From Bradyrhizobium sp. 199 (GTDB lineage Bacteria; Pseudomonadota; Alphaproteobacteria; Rhizobiales; Xanthobacteraceae), in the NCBI RefSeq assembly GCF_023073355.1, contig NZ_JADPJI010000008.1, positions 496,001 to 560,000 on the forward strand: 64,000 nucleotides of DNA, in the 5' to 3' direction. The position numbers were made by a program, and so were the translations under genes. This document shows, piece by piece, positions 8,244 through 15,563 of this stretch (positions are counted from its first letter, which is position 1; each line of letters begins with the position of its first letter). The notes under the pieces are model-generated. The model saw nothing but the letters and a program-made list of their open reading frames with translations, had not been told where the DNA came from and did no database searches.

Positions 8244-9476
8244 ATGGATAGGCATCGATGCCGCTTTTGCGCGCGGGAGCTCGACGAGACCTTCGTCGAT
8301 CTTGGCCTGTCGCCTCTGGCGAATTCTTATCTGCCGCCGGAGCGGGCGGACGCGACCGAGCCGACCTATCCGCTGCATGCCCGCGCGTGCGGTGCCTGCG
8401 GGCTGGTCCAGCTTCCGCAATTCGAGCCTGCGGCGAACATCTTCGACCAGTATCTCTATTATTCGTCCTATTCCGAGAGCTGGCTGCTTCATGCGGAGAG
8501 CTATGCCGCCGAGATGATCGCCCGCGCGAGGCTGGGCGCAGCGTCGGAGGTGATCGAGATCGCCAGCAACGACGGATATCTCTTGCAGTATTTTCAGCGC
8601 GCCGGCATCCCAGCGCTTGGGATCGAGCCTGCCAGCGGCCCGGCGACAGCTGCCATCGCCAAGGGCATTCCGACCCGGACCTGCTATTTCGGCCGCGATG
8701 TCGCCACCGCCCTCCGCGCCGAAGGCCACCGTCCCGCGCTGATCGTCGCCAACAATGTGCTGCCGCACGTCCCCGATATCAACGATTTCGTCGCCGGCCT
8801 GCGCATCCTCCTGCCCGAGACCGGGCTCGCGACGCTGGAGCTTCCGCATCTGCTGAACCTGATCGAAGGCATCCAGTTCGACACGATCTATCACGAGCAT
8901 CTGTCGTACTTCTCGCTCGCGACCCTCGAGACGGTCTTTCGCGCGCATGCCTTGCGCGTGTTCGACGTGGAGGAATTGCCGACCCACGGCGGCTCGCTGC
9001 GCCTGCACGTCTGCACCGAAGCTGCGCCTCACAGGTCCTCGCCCCCGCTTGAGAGATTGCGCCGGCGCGAGGCTGTCGCAGGGCTCGGCCGGCCGGCGAC
9101 CTACGGTGATTTTCAGGCGAAGGTGGTGGCCAAGCGCGAGACGATCCGCGACTTTCTCATCGCGGCGCGGCGCGCGGGCAGGACGGTGCTGGCCTATGGC
9201 GCGCCGGCGAAGGGCAATACGCTGCTCAATTATTGCGCCGTCACGCGCGAGCTGATTCCGTTCACCGTGGACCGCAATCCGCACAAGCAGGGCCTGCTGC
9301 TTCCGGGAACGCATCTGCCGATCCGCGATCCCGCCGCCCTGATCGCAGCCAGACCGGATTACGTCTTCATCCTGCCCTGGAATCTGAAGGACGAGATCAC
9401 CGCCCAGCTGGCGGAGGTCCGCGCCTGGGGCGGACAATTCGTGGTGCCCGCGCCGGATCTCACGATCATATCGTGA
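8244..9476 (+). CDS. NDP-hexose C-methyltransferase (class I SAM-dependent)
   Basis: A 410-residue three-domain sugar C-methyltransferase of the TylC3/TcaB9/NovU type, which adds a methyl carbon to an NDP-4-keto-deoxyhexose. The N-terminal zinc-binding domain shows Cys6/Cys9 and Cys49/Cys52. The SAM motif VIEIASNDGYLLQYF is near residue 110, the catalytic YHEHLSYFS follows at about 215, and the C-terminal domain carries YGAPAKGNTLLNY. It is divergent from an RmlC-like epimerase and a reductase, the usual partner enzymes for branched deoxysugars. No glycosyltransferase is close by, so the acceptor glycan is unknown. Confidence 0.9.
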   Translation: MDRHRCRFCARELDETFVDLGLSPLANSYLPPERADATEPTYPLHARACGACGLVQLPQFEPAANIFDQYLYYSSYSESWLLHAESYAAEMIARARLGAASEVIEIASNDGYLLQYFQRAGIPALGIEPASGPATAAIAKGIPTRTCYFGRDVATALRAEGHRPALIVANNVLPHVPDINDFVAGLRILLPETGLATLELPHLLNLIEGIQFDTIYHEHLSYFSLATLETVFRAHALRVFDVEELPTHGGSLRLHVCTEAAPHRSSPPLERLRRREAVAGLGRPATYGDFQAKVVAKRETIRDFLIAARRAGRTVLAYGAPAKGNTLLNYCAVTRELIPFTVDRNPHKQGLLLPGTHLPIRDPAALIAARPDYVFILPWNLKDEITAQLAEVRAWGGQFVVPAPDLTIIS

Positions 9477-9490
9477 GCGATGGTTAACGA

Positions 9491-9700
9491 TCAGGCTGCG
9501 AGCGGAGCCGCATGGTCCGCGCGCAACGCGAAATAGGCTTCCAGCTCCGACAACGCCCGCGCTTCCCAATCGCTCGCCTGCTCCAGCAACGACCAGCTCT
9601 GGCCTGGGCGGAACGCAGCAGTCTGGCGATAGAGCGATGCGATGCCGCGATAGCGGCGCACGTTCTCCAGGATGGCGTGACCATTGATTTGGCCGTTCAT
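9491..9700 (-). CDS. Conserved-looking small protein, function unknown
   Basis: A 69-residue soluble protein starting MNGQINGHAILENVRRYRGI. The frame is open further upstream, but a GAGGGAG site nine bases before the ATG at 9700 supports this start. It is helical, with a WSLLEQASDWEARALSELEA stretch and no cysteines, signal or membrane segment. It converges on the methyltransferase gene, 14 bp away. I do not recognise a family. Confidence 0.65.
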   Translation of the reverse strand: MNGQINGHAILENVRRYRGIASLYRQTAAFRPGQSWSLLEQASDWEARALSELEAYFALRADHAAPLAA

Positions 9701-9850
9701 GTCCGAAAACTCCCTCGTCATTCCCGGGGAAGAAATTGCGGCCAAATCTTTTTCGAAAAGTTAGCGGCGCGCGGCAAGCTCGCGGATGGTTGCCGGACTG
9801 TTGCGCGCAGGCAACGCGCGACTTCGTGCAAGCCTGATTTCGAGAGCGGT

Positions 9851-10273
9851 TTATTGCGGATTCGTTGCCGCGCCTTCGCCGCCCGGGGGCTTGAGCCCGC
9901 CACGGCTGCTGATCCTCATTGTCTGGCGGCAGAGATCGGCAAGGCCGATCAGCAGCACGGCGAGCAGGCAGAACAGGTTGATGGAATCGGTATTCGCACT
10001 GGTCAGGGAGTTGAACTCGAAAAAGGGCGGAATGAACGCCCACCATACCAGCGGAATGGTGAACAACGCGGCAAGCCCCGCCGCCGGCGTGCCCGCCACG
10101 ATGCCGAGCACGAACAGGCCGGGCAGGAACGCTGCAAAATAGAGCTTTGCGCCGAGCGCGACGCAGATGCCCTGAAGCCCAGCCGACATTGCGACAACGA
10201 CGCATCCGAGCAGAAACGCCTGCCACGACCATGGCCGTACCGGCGGTACGCCAAACAGCCCCGCACGCCTCAT
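9851..10273 (-). CDS. Four-span membrane protein resembling a DUF4118/KdpD-type sensor module
   Basis: A 140-residue integral membrane protein with about four hydrophobic segments (residues roughly 18-40, 43-60, 63-85 and 98-113) and short loops, including LPGLFVLGIVAGTPAAGLAA and WWAFIPPFFEF. This pattern resembles the membrane sensor domain found in front of histidine kinases (DUF4118, KdpD-like), but no kinase or other output domain follows; the protein ends about 25 residues after the last span with a Gly/Pro-rich tail. Either a free-standing sensor-like module or a remnant of a kinase. The family link is a judgement from pattern. Confidence 0.6.
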   Translation of the reverse strand: MRRAGLFGVPPVRPWSWQAFLLGCVVVAMSAGLQGICVALGAKLYFAAFLPGLFVLGIVAGTPAAGLAALFTIPLVWWAFIPPFFEFNSLTSANTDSINLFCLLAVLLIGLADLCRQTMRISSRGGLKPPGGEGAATNPQ

Positions 10274-10490
10274 CAGCTTCCCCCTGCCGCCCGTTAACCG
10301 GGCCCGCTTGAGACGAAAGTACTACACCCGCAAGCAAACCGCGAGATGCAAATTGCATCCCCACGGGATTGGTAAACGACCCGCACCGCAGAATTGGGGT
10401 CTGGAATGCTTCTTTCCCGGACAAGCCGCAACGCGCCAGCGTTGCGGCGCGAAACCGGGACCGAGGGGCGACACGGTAGGGCGCGGAGTG

Positions 10491-10517
10491 ATGGGCCCCG
10501 GCTCTGCAGCGCACCGC
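10491..10517. repeat. Truncated copy of a palindromic intergenic repeat (copy 1)
   Basis: This stretch matches 54556-54582 at 26 of 27 positions (ATGGGCCCCGGCT, then GCAGCGCACCGC). At the second site the sequence continues into a full hairpin; here only the left arm is kept. It lies in the 631-bp gene-free stretch 10274-10904, which holds only repeat pieces (also 10569-10653 and 10812-10846) and no supported gene. Confidence 0.6.
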
Positions 10518-10568
10518 ATCGGAGGGGGCAGCATTGCGAACCTCAATGCACATTCGACTCGCAGTGAC

Positions 10569-10653
10569 GTAGGATGGATAGAGCCCTTGCGAAACCCATC
10601 ATGTATCGAGTGGACGAAGCATGATGGGTTTCGCTTCGCTCTACCCATCCTAC
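10569..10653. repeat. 85-bp long inverted repeat
   Basis: The ends GTAGGATGGATAGAGC and GCTCTACCCATCCTAC are near-perfect complements, and the inner arms GCGAAACCCATCATG and CATGATGGGTTTCGC pair around a short loop. The result is one long hairpin. Elements of this look (GTAGGATGGGTAGAGC...) are recurring intergenic palindromes in Bradyrhizobium-type genomes. No coding. Confidence 0.8.
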
Positions 10654-10811
10654 GACCCTGCAGACACGCCTGCGCATCCTCGCGGCTGATTTCGCCCGAG
10701 CTTTGCTTCATCTCTCACCCTCAAATCCAAGAGGGCGCGACAAACCCGAATTTCGGTAAAGCGAAATATTTTTGGAGAAGGATTGACAGCGGGGCGACAT
10801 AGCCACGCTCG

Positions 10812-10846
10812 CGTAGCCCGGATCGAGCGCCAGCGTCATCCGGGAC
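10812..10846. repeat. Short palindromic element (TAGCCCGGAT family)
   Basis: GTAGCCCGGATCGAGCG followed by a complementary CATCCGGGA arm, a compact imperfect hairpin just downstream of the hydrolase gene end. This arrangement is a known style of interspersed palindrome in Rhodopseudomonas and Bradyrhizobium. It may also act as a transcription stop for the minus-strand gene, though no U-tract follows. Confidence 0.5.
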
Positions 10847-10904
10847 AGTGCAAGATGCCGGGCGAGCGCTTTCGCTCCATCGGGAGTACGAGACAGAGAG
10901 CGCA

Positions 10905-11861
10905 TCACCTCGCCCGCGCCGGCGTTCCGTCCGCCATCGTCGTTACCCCCTTGCGCTCCACGATCAGCCCATAGGTCTGGGGCTGGCGGTGGAGGTCGAA
11001 ATTGAAGGTGGTGCGCTTGTAGGAGTTGCAGAGGTCGAGATCGCAGCGCGCCAGCGCGATCTCGTCGCCCTTGGTCGCGCATCTCGCGATGATCTCACCC
11101 GAGGGCGCGATGATGCAGCTGCCGCCGATATGGTCGACGCCCTCCTCGATACCGGCCTTGGCGACGCCGACGACGAAGGTGCCGTTCTGATAGGCGCCAG
11201 CCTGCATCACCAGATGATTGTGGAATAGCGAGAGATCGTCATGCTCCGGCGCGGGCGGATTGTGCGCCGGCGTGTTGTAGCCGATCATCACCATCTCGAC
11301 GCCCTGCAGGCCCATCACCCGGTAGGTCTCGCTCCAGCGGCGATCATTGCAGATCGCCATGCCCATGACGCCGCCGAACGCGCTGGCGACGCCGAAGCCG
11401 CTGCCCGGCTCGAAATAGCGCTTTTCCAGATGCTGAAATTTGCGCCACGGCTCGTGCTCGGCGTGGCCGGGCAGATGGACCTTGCGATACCTCAGGATGA
11501 TCGCGCCGCTCTTGTCGACGAGAATGGACGTGTTGTAGCGCCTGACAATTCCGGCCTCGACCGTCAACTCGGCGTAGCCGAGGCAAAAGCCGACCCCGAG
11601 TTCACGCGCCAGATCGAACAAAGGATGCGTCTCGGAGCCCGGCATCTCGCGCTCGAAGAAGCTGTCGATCTCGGCCTGATCTTCAAAATGCCAGCGCGGA
11701 AAAAACGTCGTCAGCGCGAGCTCGGGATAAACGATCAGGTCGCAGCCGCAAGCCTTCGCCTCGCGCATCAAGGCCATCAGCCGGGCCACCACTTCGGTCC
11801 TGGTCTCGGTCCTGGCGACCGGGCCAAGCTGGCCCGCTGCAACAGTTACAAATCTCGCCAC
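10905..11861 (-). CDS. N-carbamoyl-D-amino-acid hydrolase (D-carbamoylase)
   Basis: A 318-residue nitrilase-superfamily protein. The catalytic triad is visible as Glu47 (LIVYPELALTTFF), Lys127 (YRKVHLPGH) and Cys171 (AICNDRRWSE). The sequence follows Agrobacterium D-carbamoylase closely over its length: GQLGPVAR, FFPRWHF, NTSILVDKSG, FQHLEKRYFEPG and GYNTPAHNPP. Family role: hydrolysis of N-carbamoyl-D-amino acids to D-amino acid, CO2 and ammonia, often after a hydantoinase. No hydantoinase or transporter gene is adjacent, so the physiological substrate could be another carbamoyl compound. The gene stands alone with a spacer of about 270 bp upstream. Confidence 0.9.
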   Translation of the reverse strand: MARFVTVAAGQLGPVARTETRTEVVARLMALMREAKACGCDLIVYPELALTTFFPRWHFEDQAEIDSFFEREMPGSETHPLFDLARELGVGFCLGYAELTVEAGIVRRYNTSILVDKSGAIILRYRKVHLPGHAEHEPWRKFQHLEKRYFEPGSGFGVASAFGGVMGMAICNDRRWSETYRVMGLQGVEMVMIGYNTPAHNPPAPEHDDLSLFHNHLVMQAGAYQNGTFVVGVAKAGIEEGVDHIGGSCIIAPSGEIIARCATKGDEIALARCDLDLCNSYKRTTFNFDLHRQPQTYGLIVERKGVTTMADGTPARAR

Positions 11862-12027
11862 GCGTCATTCCTTCATGTCCCGGTGTGCGTTCGGGCGTGA
11901 GCCTATCGAACGGCGCACCGCGCGCACAGGCCGGCTCGCCCATCGTCGTGACGGGACACAATCAAATTCCGTGCCTGCGGGGTGTCATCGGGTCATCGCG
12001 CGGCCGCTCACGAAAATCCGGGAATTT

Positions 12028-12045
12028 CGTTGCGAATATGCAACG
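12028..12045. promoter_or_regulatory. Interrupted palindrome upstream of a small coiled-coil gene
   Basis: CGTTGC-GAATAT-GCAACG, a 6+6+6 inverted repeat in the spacer between the divergent hydrolase (ends its upstream region at 11862) and the gene at 12136. It could be an operator. No regulator is adjacent and no promoter hexamers are convincing. Confidence 0.25.
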
Positions 12046-12135
12046 GTTCCCCACCGTCTGAAGCCGGACAAAACAAACTCCCATTCCGGCCACGAACCGC
12101 TCTCACAAGGCCGTGAGACGATCAGGGGAACGACG

Positions 12136-12360
12136 ATGCGTGCACAACGCGTTTGGAAAGTGAATGGAGACGCCAGCGTCTCGCAGCTCCAATCGAGACT
12201 GGACGATCTGAACAAGCGTCTCGGTCAGCTCGAAAGCCAGCATCCGGACAGCTGGACGGTCCAAGAGCTGAGAGCGAGCGCGCTCGGCCTGTCGCGCGAG
12301 ATCGACGACGTCCGCTGCGCCGAGGCGACGGCGGCGCTGAGCGAACTGCTGCGGAAGTAG
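12136..12360 (+). CDS. Small coiled-coil protein, function unknown
   Basis: A 74-residue product starting MRAQRVWKVNGDASVSQLQS. The middle (residues 14-60) has a heptad-like pattern of Leu (LQSRLDDLNKRLGQLESQ, later LRASALGLSREIDDV), suggesting a helical hairpin or coiled coil. The frame is open further upstream, but AGGGGAA just before the ATG at 12136 supports this start. No signal or membrane segment. I do not recognise a family. Confidence 0.55.
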   Translation: MRAQRVWKVNGDASVSQLQSRLDDLNKRLGQLESQHPDSWTVQELRASALGLSREIDDVRCAEATAALSELLRK

Positions 12361-12552
12361 AAGGCGCTCGCCGATTCGCCACCCGCGCGTGGAACCAACG
12401 CCGCGCCGCCGCCATTGCCATGCAGAGCATGGAGCAGGATCATGACCAGGCACCTGACGCGAGCGCATCAGCGCGCGACGTGGCCGGCGCGGTGTCCACG
12501 CTGGTCCTGTGCGCGACGGTGGCCTTCGCGCCTTCGCGCGCCGCTTTGCCCT

Positions 12553-12602
12553 GTGAAGATTTGGCGTTGTGAAGAATTTGGCGCAGTGAGGAATTTGGCA
12601 TG
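12553..12602 (+). repeat. Three tandem 16-17 bp repeats ending on a start codon
   Basis: Three imperfect copies in a row: GTGAAGATTTGGCGTT (12553), GTGAAGAATTTGGCGCA (12569) and GTGAGGAATTTGGCATG (12586). The last copy supplies both the GAGGA ribosome-binding site and the ATG of the gene at 12600. The earlier copies carry similar GAAGA cores but no start codon. Confidence 0.8.
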
Positions 12603-12926
12603 ACGTCCGATCCCGAGGAGCAGGTGCGGCTGCAAGGTTATGGCGAGATGACGCTGCGCACGGCCGTAACCACGCTGATGCTGCTCGCTCCGCGCGACCG
12701 CTCCGGGACCGCCATCTACCGCGTCCGCGACGATGTGCGTCTGGCGCAAAGCGAGATCGCCGAGCTCGCTTCGAGCTGGGGCATCGAGCCTTCAGGTGAT
12801 TTGCGATTGCCGGGCCGATCCTCGGAGCGACACTGGCCGGACATCGTGCGCGACATGGTACGCGAAGCACCGCTGCCGGCGCTGATGGTGGCGTTCATGC
12901 TCGGTGTGCTAGTGGCGAGAAGGTAG
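12600..12926 (+). CDS. Small C-terminally anchored protein, function unknown
   Basis: A 108-residue protein starting MTSDPEEQVRLQGYGEMTLR. A central helical region is followed by a C-terminal hydrophobic segment (about residues 92-105, ending GVLVARR), like tail-anchored ribosome- or membrane-associated helical proteins of the ElaB/DUF883 shape. That likeness is only architectural. The start is fixed by GAGGA seven bases upstream, within the tandem repeats described at 12553-12602. It is convergent with the next gene. Confidence 0.55.
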   Translation: MTSDPEEQVRLQGYGEMTLRTAVTTLMLLAPRDRSGTAIYRVRDDVRLAQSEIAELASSWGIEPSGDLRLPGRSSERHWPDIVRDMVREAPLPALMVAFMLGVLVARR

Positions 12927-12958
12927 TCTCGCGACAGCCGCCGGCTATTGCAGGATGA

Positions 12959-13933
12959 TCACTTCTGCTCGTTCGCTCGGATGTCCTCCGCATAAGGACG
13001 CAAAGCGTCGGACATGGCATCGAGGCGTTTTTGCCACTCGGCACCCGGCATGAAGGCGATCACCGGCTCCTCGCCGGGCGAGCTCGTCACGAACTCAGGG
13101 TTGCGCAGGCCTTCGGCAATCCCCGCTTCCAGCTTCTTGACGATGTCGTCCGGAACGCCCTTCGGGACCGCGAAGCCGCGTTCTGCCGTCGTGATGACCG
13201 CAAAGCCCACCTCCTCTGCCGTCGGAACTTCGGGCAGCGCTGGAACGCGCTTCTGCGACAGGATCGCGATGACGCGAAGTTGCCCCTTGTTGGTCCCATG
13301 CAATTCGGGAATCTCACTGAGGGTGACCATCCCAACTTCCAGATGCCCACCCAACAGATCGGTCCTCTGTGCGGCCGTTCCCCGGTAGGAGATTTCGTTG
13401 GGCTCCACCTTCGCGGCCGCTGCGAGCATACGAATGGCCAAATGGCCGTTCGTGCCAGCACCATTGTGACCAAACGTCACCGAGCCGGGCTTGCTACGAA
13501 GTGCGGCAATGATGCCCGGCAGATTCTTGAATCTGCTGTCGGCACGCACCACGATCACGTTCGGATCCTCGACGACCCGTGCGACCAGCCGGATTTCGTC
13601 CGTGGTGTATTGGGTTTTGCGAGTCATCGGCAAGAAATTGTAGCCCGGCACGTTAACGACGCCGATCGAATAGGCGTCGGGCGCCGCGCGCGCGATCGAA
13701 GCAAACGCAATCTCTCCGCCGGCGCCGGGCTTGTTCAAGACGACAAACTTCGCCTTGCCGCCCAGCGCACGCTCGACGAACGGAAGAAGTTTACGAGCCA
13801 TGACATCGGTGCCGCCGCCGGGTGCAAAGCCGACGACGACTTCGATTGGCTTGTCATCCGGCCACGCGGCCCATGCCGAGCCGCAGCCAGCGAAACCGAA
13901 AGCGGCAACGAGCGCGACGATCTTCGTGTTCAT
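12959..13933 (-). CDS. Tripartite tricarboxylate transporter (Bug-type) substrate-binding protein
   Basis: A 324-residue periplasmic binding protein. The signal peptide is about residues 1-22 (ending GSAWA), followed by the family hallmark WPDDKPIEVVVGFAPGGGTD, then NKPGAGGEIA and FGHNGAGTNGHLA. These proteins capture small carboxylates or aromatic acids for TctAB-type permeases. No TctA or TctB gene is next to it, so it is an orphan Bug protein, which is common in Bradyrhizobiaceae and Bordetella. Ligand unknown. Confidence 0.9.
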   Translation of the reverse strand: MNTKIVALVAAFGFAGCGSAWAAWPDDKPIEVVVGFAPGGGTDVMARKLLPFVERALGGKAKFVVLNKPGAGGEIAFASIARAAPDAYSIGVVNVPGYNFLPMTRKTQYTTDEIRLVARVVEDPNVIVVRADSRFKNLPGIIAALRSKPGSVTFGHNGAGTNGHLAIRMLAAAAKVEPNEISYRGTAAQRTDLLGGHLEVGMVTLSEIPELHGTNKGQLRVIAILSQKRVPALPEVPTAEEVGFAVITTAERGFAVPKGVPDDIVKKLEAGIAEGLRNPEFVTSSPGEEPVIAFMPGAEWQKRLDAMSDALRPYAEDIRANEQK

Positions 13934-14348
13934 GATTTCCAGCCCTGTTTTTTGTTATTGGCCGATCACGCGGCTTGAAGCTGCGATCGACTGCAGTTCA
14001 TCTAACCGTCGGTCTGAGCGGATAGCAACCGATCGTCCCGAGCGCGAGCGTTTGATGAGCTCCGGCGGTTTTCGAGGCAATTGCGGAAGCGTCAGAGGAG
14101 GCCGCGTGCGAGCCTTGCCTAGCGGCGCTTTTGATTAGGCTCGCTCGCGGCGAGACGGTAATTCTCTGACCTACCGTACAACGCCGGATCAGGGATGCCG
14201 GGGAAAAGAAAGCCATGCCGCTGCGGCACAAGCCTCTGCCCGACCAAATCGGCCGTGGACCCGCGCCCTAAATCGTTGCAAAAAGGCGCTCCTGAGGCAC
14301 CGGCGGCCGGTCGGCCAAGCCTCTGGAAAACGTCGACTTTTGGAAGAA
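13934..14348. other. 415-bp spacer without a recognised gene
   Basis: Between the Bug-protein start and tRNA-Pro. Short open frames cross it but none has a good start, ribosome-binding site or family likeness, and no strong hairpin or promoter is evident. It must contain the promoter of the Bug gene. Confidence 0.5.
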
Positions 14349-14425
14349 TGGTCGGAGTGGCAGGATTCGAACCTGCGACCCCTGCGTCCCGAACGCAGTG
14401 CTCTACCGGGCTGAGCCACACTCCG
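14349..14425 (-). tRNA. tRNA-Pro, anticodon CGG
   Basis: The minus strand reads CGGAGTG for the acceptor 5' arm, CTCAG...GAGC for the D-arm and CTGCG-TTCGGGA-CGCAG for the anticodon arm, giving anticodon CGG (proline, codon CCG). The T-arm GCAGGTTCGAATCCTGC follows, then CACTCCG-A-CCA, with the CCA tail encoded. An apparent plus-strand protein frame over the gene (VAGFEPATPASRTQ) is the usual translation shadow of a tRNA and should be ignored. It is divergent from the Sua5 gene. Confidence 0.97.
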
Positions 14426-14475
14426 ACAAGAAGGCGGCTTATAGCGTTGGGCTTGACGCACCGCAAGCGGCCGAG

Positions 14476-15483
14476 ATGAGGAATTTTGTCCCTGTGAAAA
14501 CGGGCCTTGAAACGCTGGTTTTACCGGCCGGTGCGGCCGGCGCGGAGGCTGCCGCCCGGGCCCTGGCCGCCGGCGGGCTGGTCGCGTTTCCGACTGAGAC
14601 GGTCTACGGGCTCGGGGCGGACGCTGCCAATGCCACCGCCATCGCCCATCTCTACGCCGCAAAGGGGCGGCCGGCGTTCAATCCGCTGATTGCCCATGTC
14701 GCCGACCTCAAAGCCGCGCGGCGGATCGGGCGGTTCGACGCGCGCGCGTTGAGGCTTGCGGAGGCGTTCTGGCCGGGGCCGCTGACGCTGGCGGTGCCGA
14801 AGACTGACGGCTGCCCGGTGGCGGAGCTCGCCACCGCCGGCCTCGACACCGTCGCGATCCGCATTCCCGCTCACCCCGTCGCGCAGGCGATCCTGCGCGC
14901 CTTTGGCGGGGCCGTGGTGGCGCCGTCCGCCAACATCTCCGGCCACGTTTCGCCGACCCTGGCCGCCCATGTCGAGAGCGATCTTGCGGGGCGGATCGAC
15001 CTCATCGTCGACGGCGGGCCTGTTACGGTCGGCGTCGAATCGACGATCGTCGGCTGCTTCGAGGCACCGATGCTGTTGCGGCCAGGCGGGTTGTCGCGCG
15101 AACGGATCGAGGCGGTGCTGGGCGCAGCCCTGGCTCGGCCGCCGATGGATGCCGAAAGCGACGACAGCCAGCCGCTGGCCCCGGGCATGCTGGCCTCGCA
15201 TTACGCGCCGCGCGCCCCTGTGCGGCTCGATGCCCGCGAGGTGGCAGCGGGCGAGGCGCTGCTCGCATTCGGTCCTGCGCGGCTGGCCGGCATCGATGGC
15301 GCCGCCGCTGTCATGAATTTGTCGCCCACGGCCGATCTCGATGAAGCCGCCGCCAATCTGTTCGGTTATCTTCGCGAACTGGATGCGAAGAGCCCACGTG
15401 CGATCGCCGTGATGACGATCCCCGAGGAAGGCCTCGGCGAAGCGATCAACGACCGGCTGCGCCGGGCGGCGGTTGCGCGATAG
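14476..15483 (+). CDS. L-threonylcarbamoyladenylate synthase (Sua5/TsaC type)
   Basis: A 335-residue enzyme making threonylcarbamoyl-AMP from Thr, CO2 and ATP, the first step of t6A modification at tRNA position 37. The YrdC domain covers about residues 15-205 (GGLVAFPTETVYGLGADA, AAKGRPAFNPLI, VAPSANISGHVSPT), followed by a C-terminal Sua5 domain starting near LAPGMLASHYAPRAPVRL. The frame opens at 14398, but that would lie inside the tRNA gene; the ATG at 14476 gives MRNFVPVKTG and is preferred. It is the longer Sua5 form rather than the short TsaC. Confidence 0.93.
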   Translation: MRNFVPVKTGLETLVLPAGAAGAEAAARALAAGGLVAFPTETVYGLGADAANATAIAHLYAAKGRPAFNPLIAHVADLKAARRIGRFDARALRLAEAFWPGPLTLAVPKTDGCPVAELATAGLDTVAIRIPAHPVAQAILRAFGGAVVAPSANISGHVSPTLAAHVESDLAGRIDLIVDGGPVTVGVESTIVGCFEAPMLLRPGGLSRERIEAVLGAALARPPMDAESDDSQPLAPGMLASHYAPRAPVRLDAREVAAGEALLAFGPARLAGIDGAAAVMNLSPTADLDEAAANLFGYLRELDAKSPRAIAVMTIPEEGLGEAINDRLRRAAVAR

Positions 15484-15531
15484 CGCATGATCCGGAAAAG
15501 TGTGCAGCGGTTTTCCGACAAGATCATGCGC
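15483..15531. repeat. GCATGATC palindromic repeat, copy A1
   Basis: An imperfect hairpin: GCGCATGATCCGGAAAAG, spacer, then CTTTTCCGG-like and GATCATGCGC arms. The same element occurs in the opposite orientation at 34146-34192, including the inner GGAAAAGTG...CGGTTTTCCG core. Here it separates the Sua5 and flavoprotein genes. Confidence 0.8.
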
Positions 15532-15563
15532 AAAGAGTAAGACGCTTGAGAAGAGACACGAAA

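Noticed and set aside
7560..10553. A 997-codon open frame on the minus strand
   Set aside because: Only its last 174 codons (from 8084) belong to a protein family (RmlC-like). The rest runs antisense through the C-methyltransferase gene and through repeat DNA, and is high-GC read-through.
10308..10802. 164-codon frame in the 10.3-10.8 kb spacer
   Set aside because: Crosses an 85-bp inverted repeat and a second repeat piece, has no ribosome-binding site, and shows no motif.
12420..12572. 50-codon frame starting MQSMEQDHDQAPD between two small genes
   Set aside because: It has a faintly hydrophobic middle, but no ribosome-binding site, and it runs into the tandem repeats at 12553. Not enough support.
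14195..14479. Plus-strand frame containing VAGFEPATPASRT
   Set aside because: Translation of the antisense strand of tRNA-Pro, a known annotation artefact.
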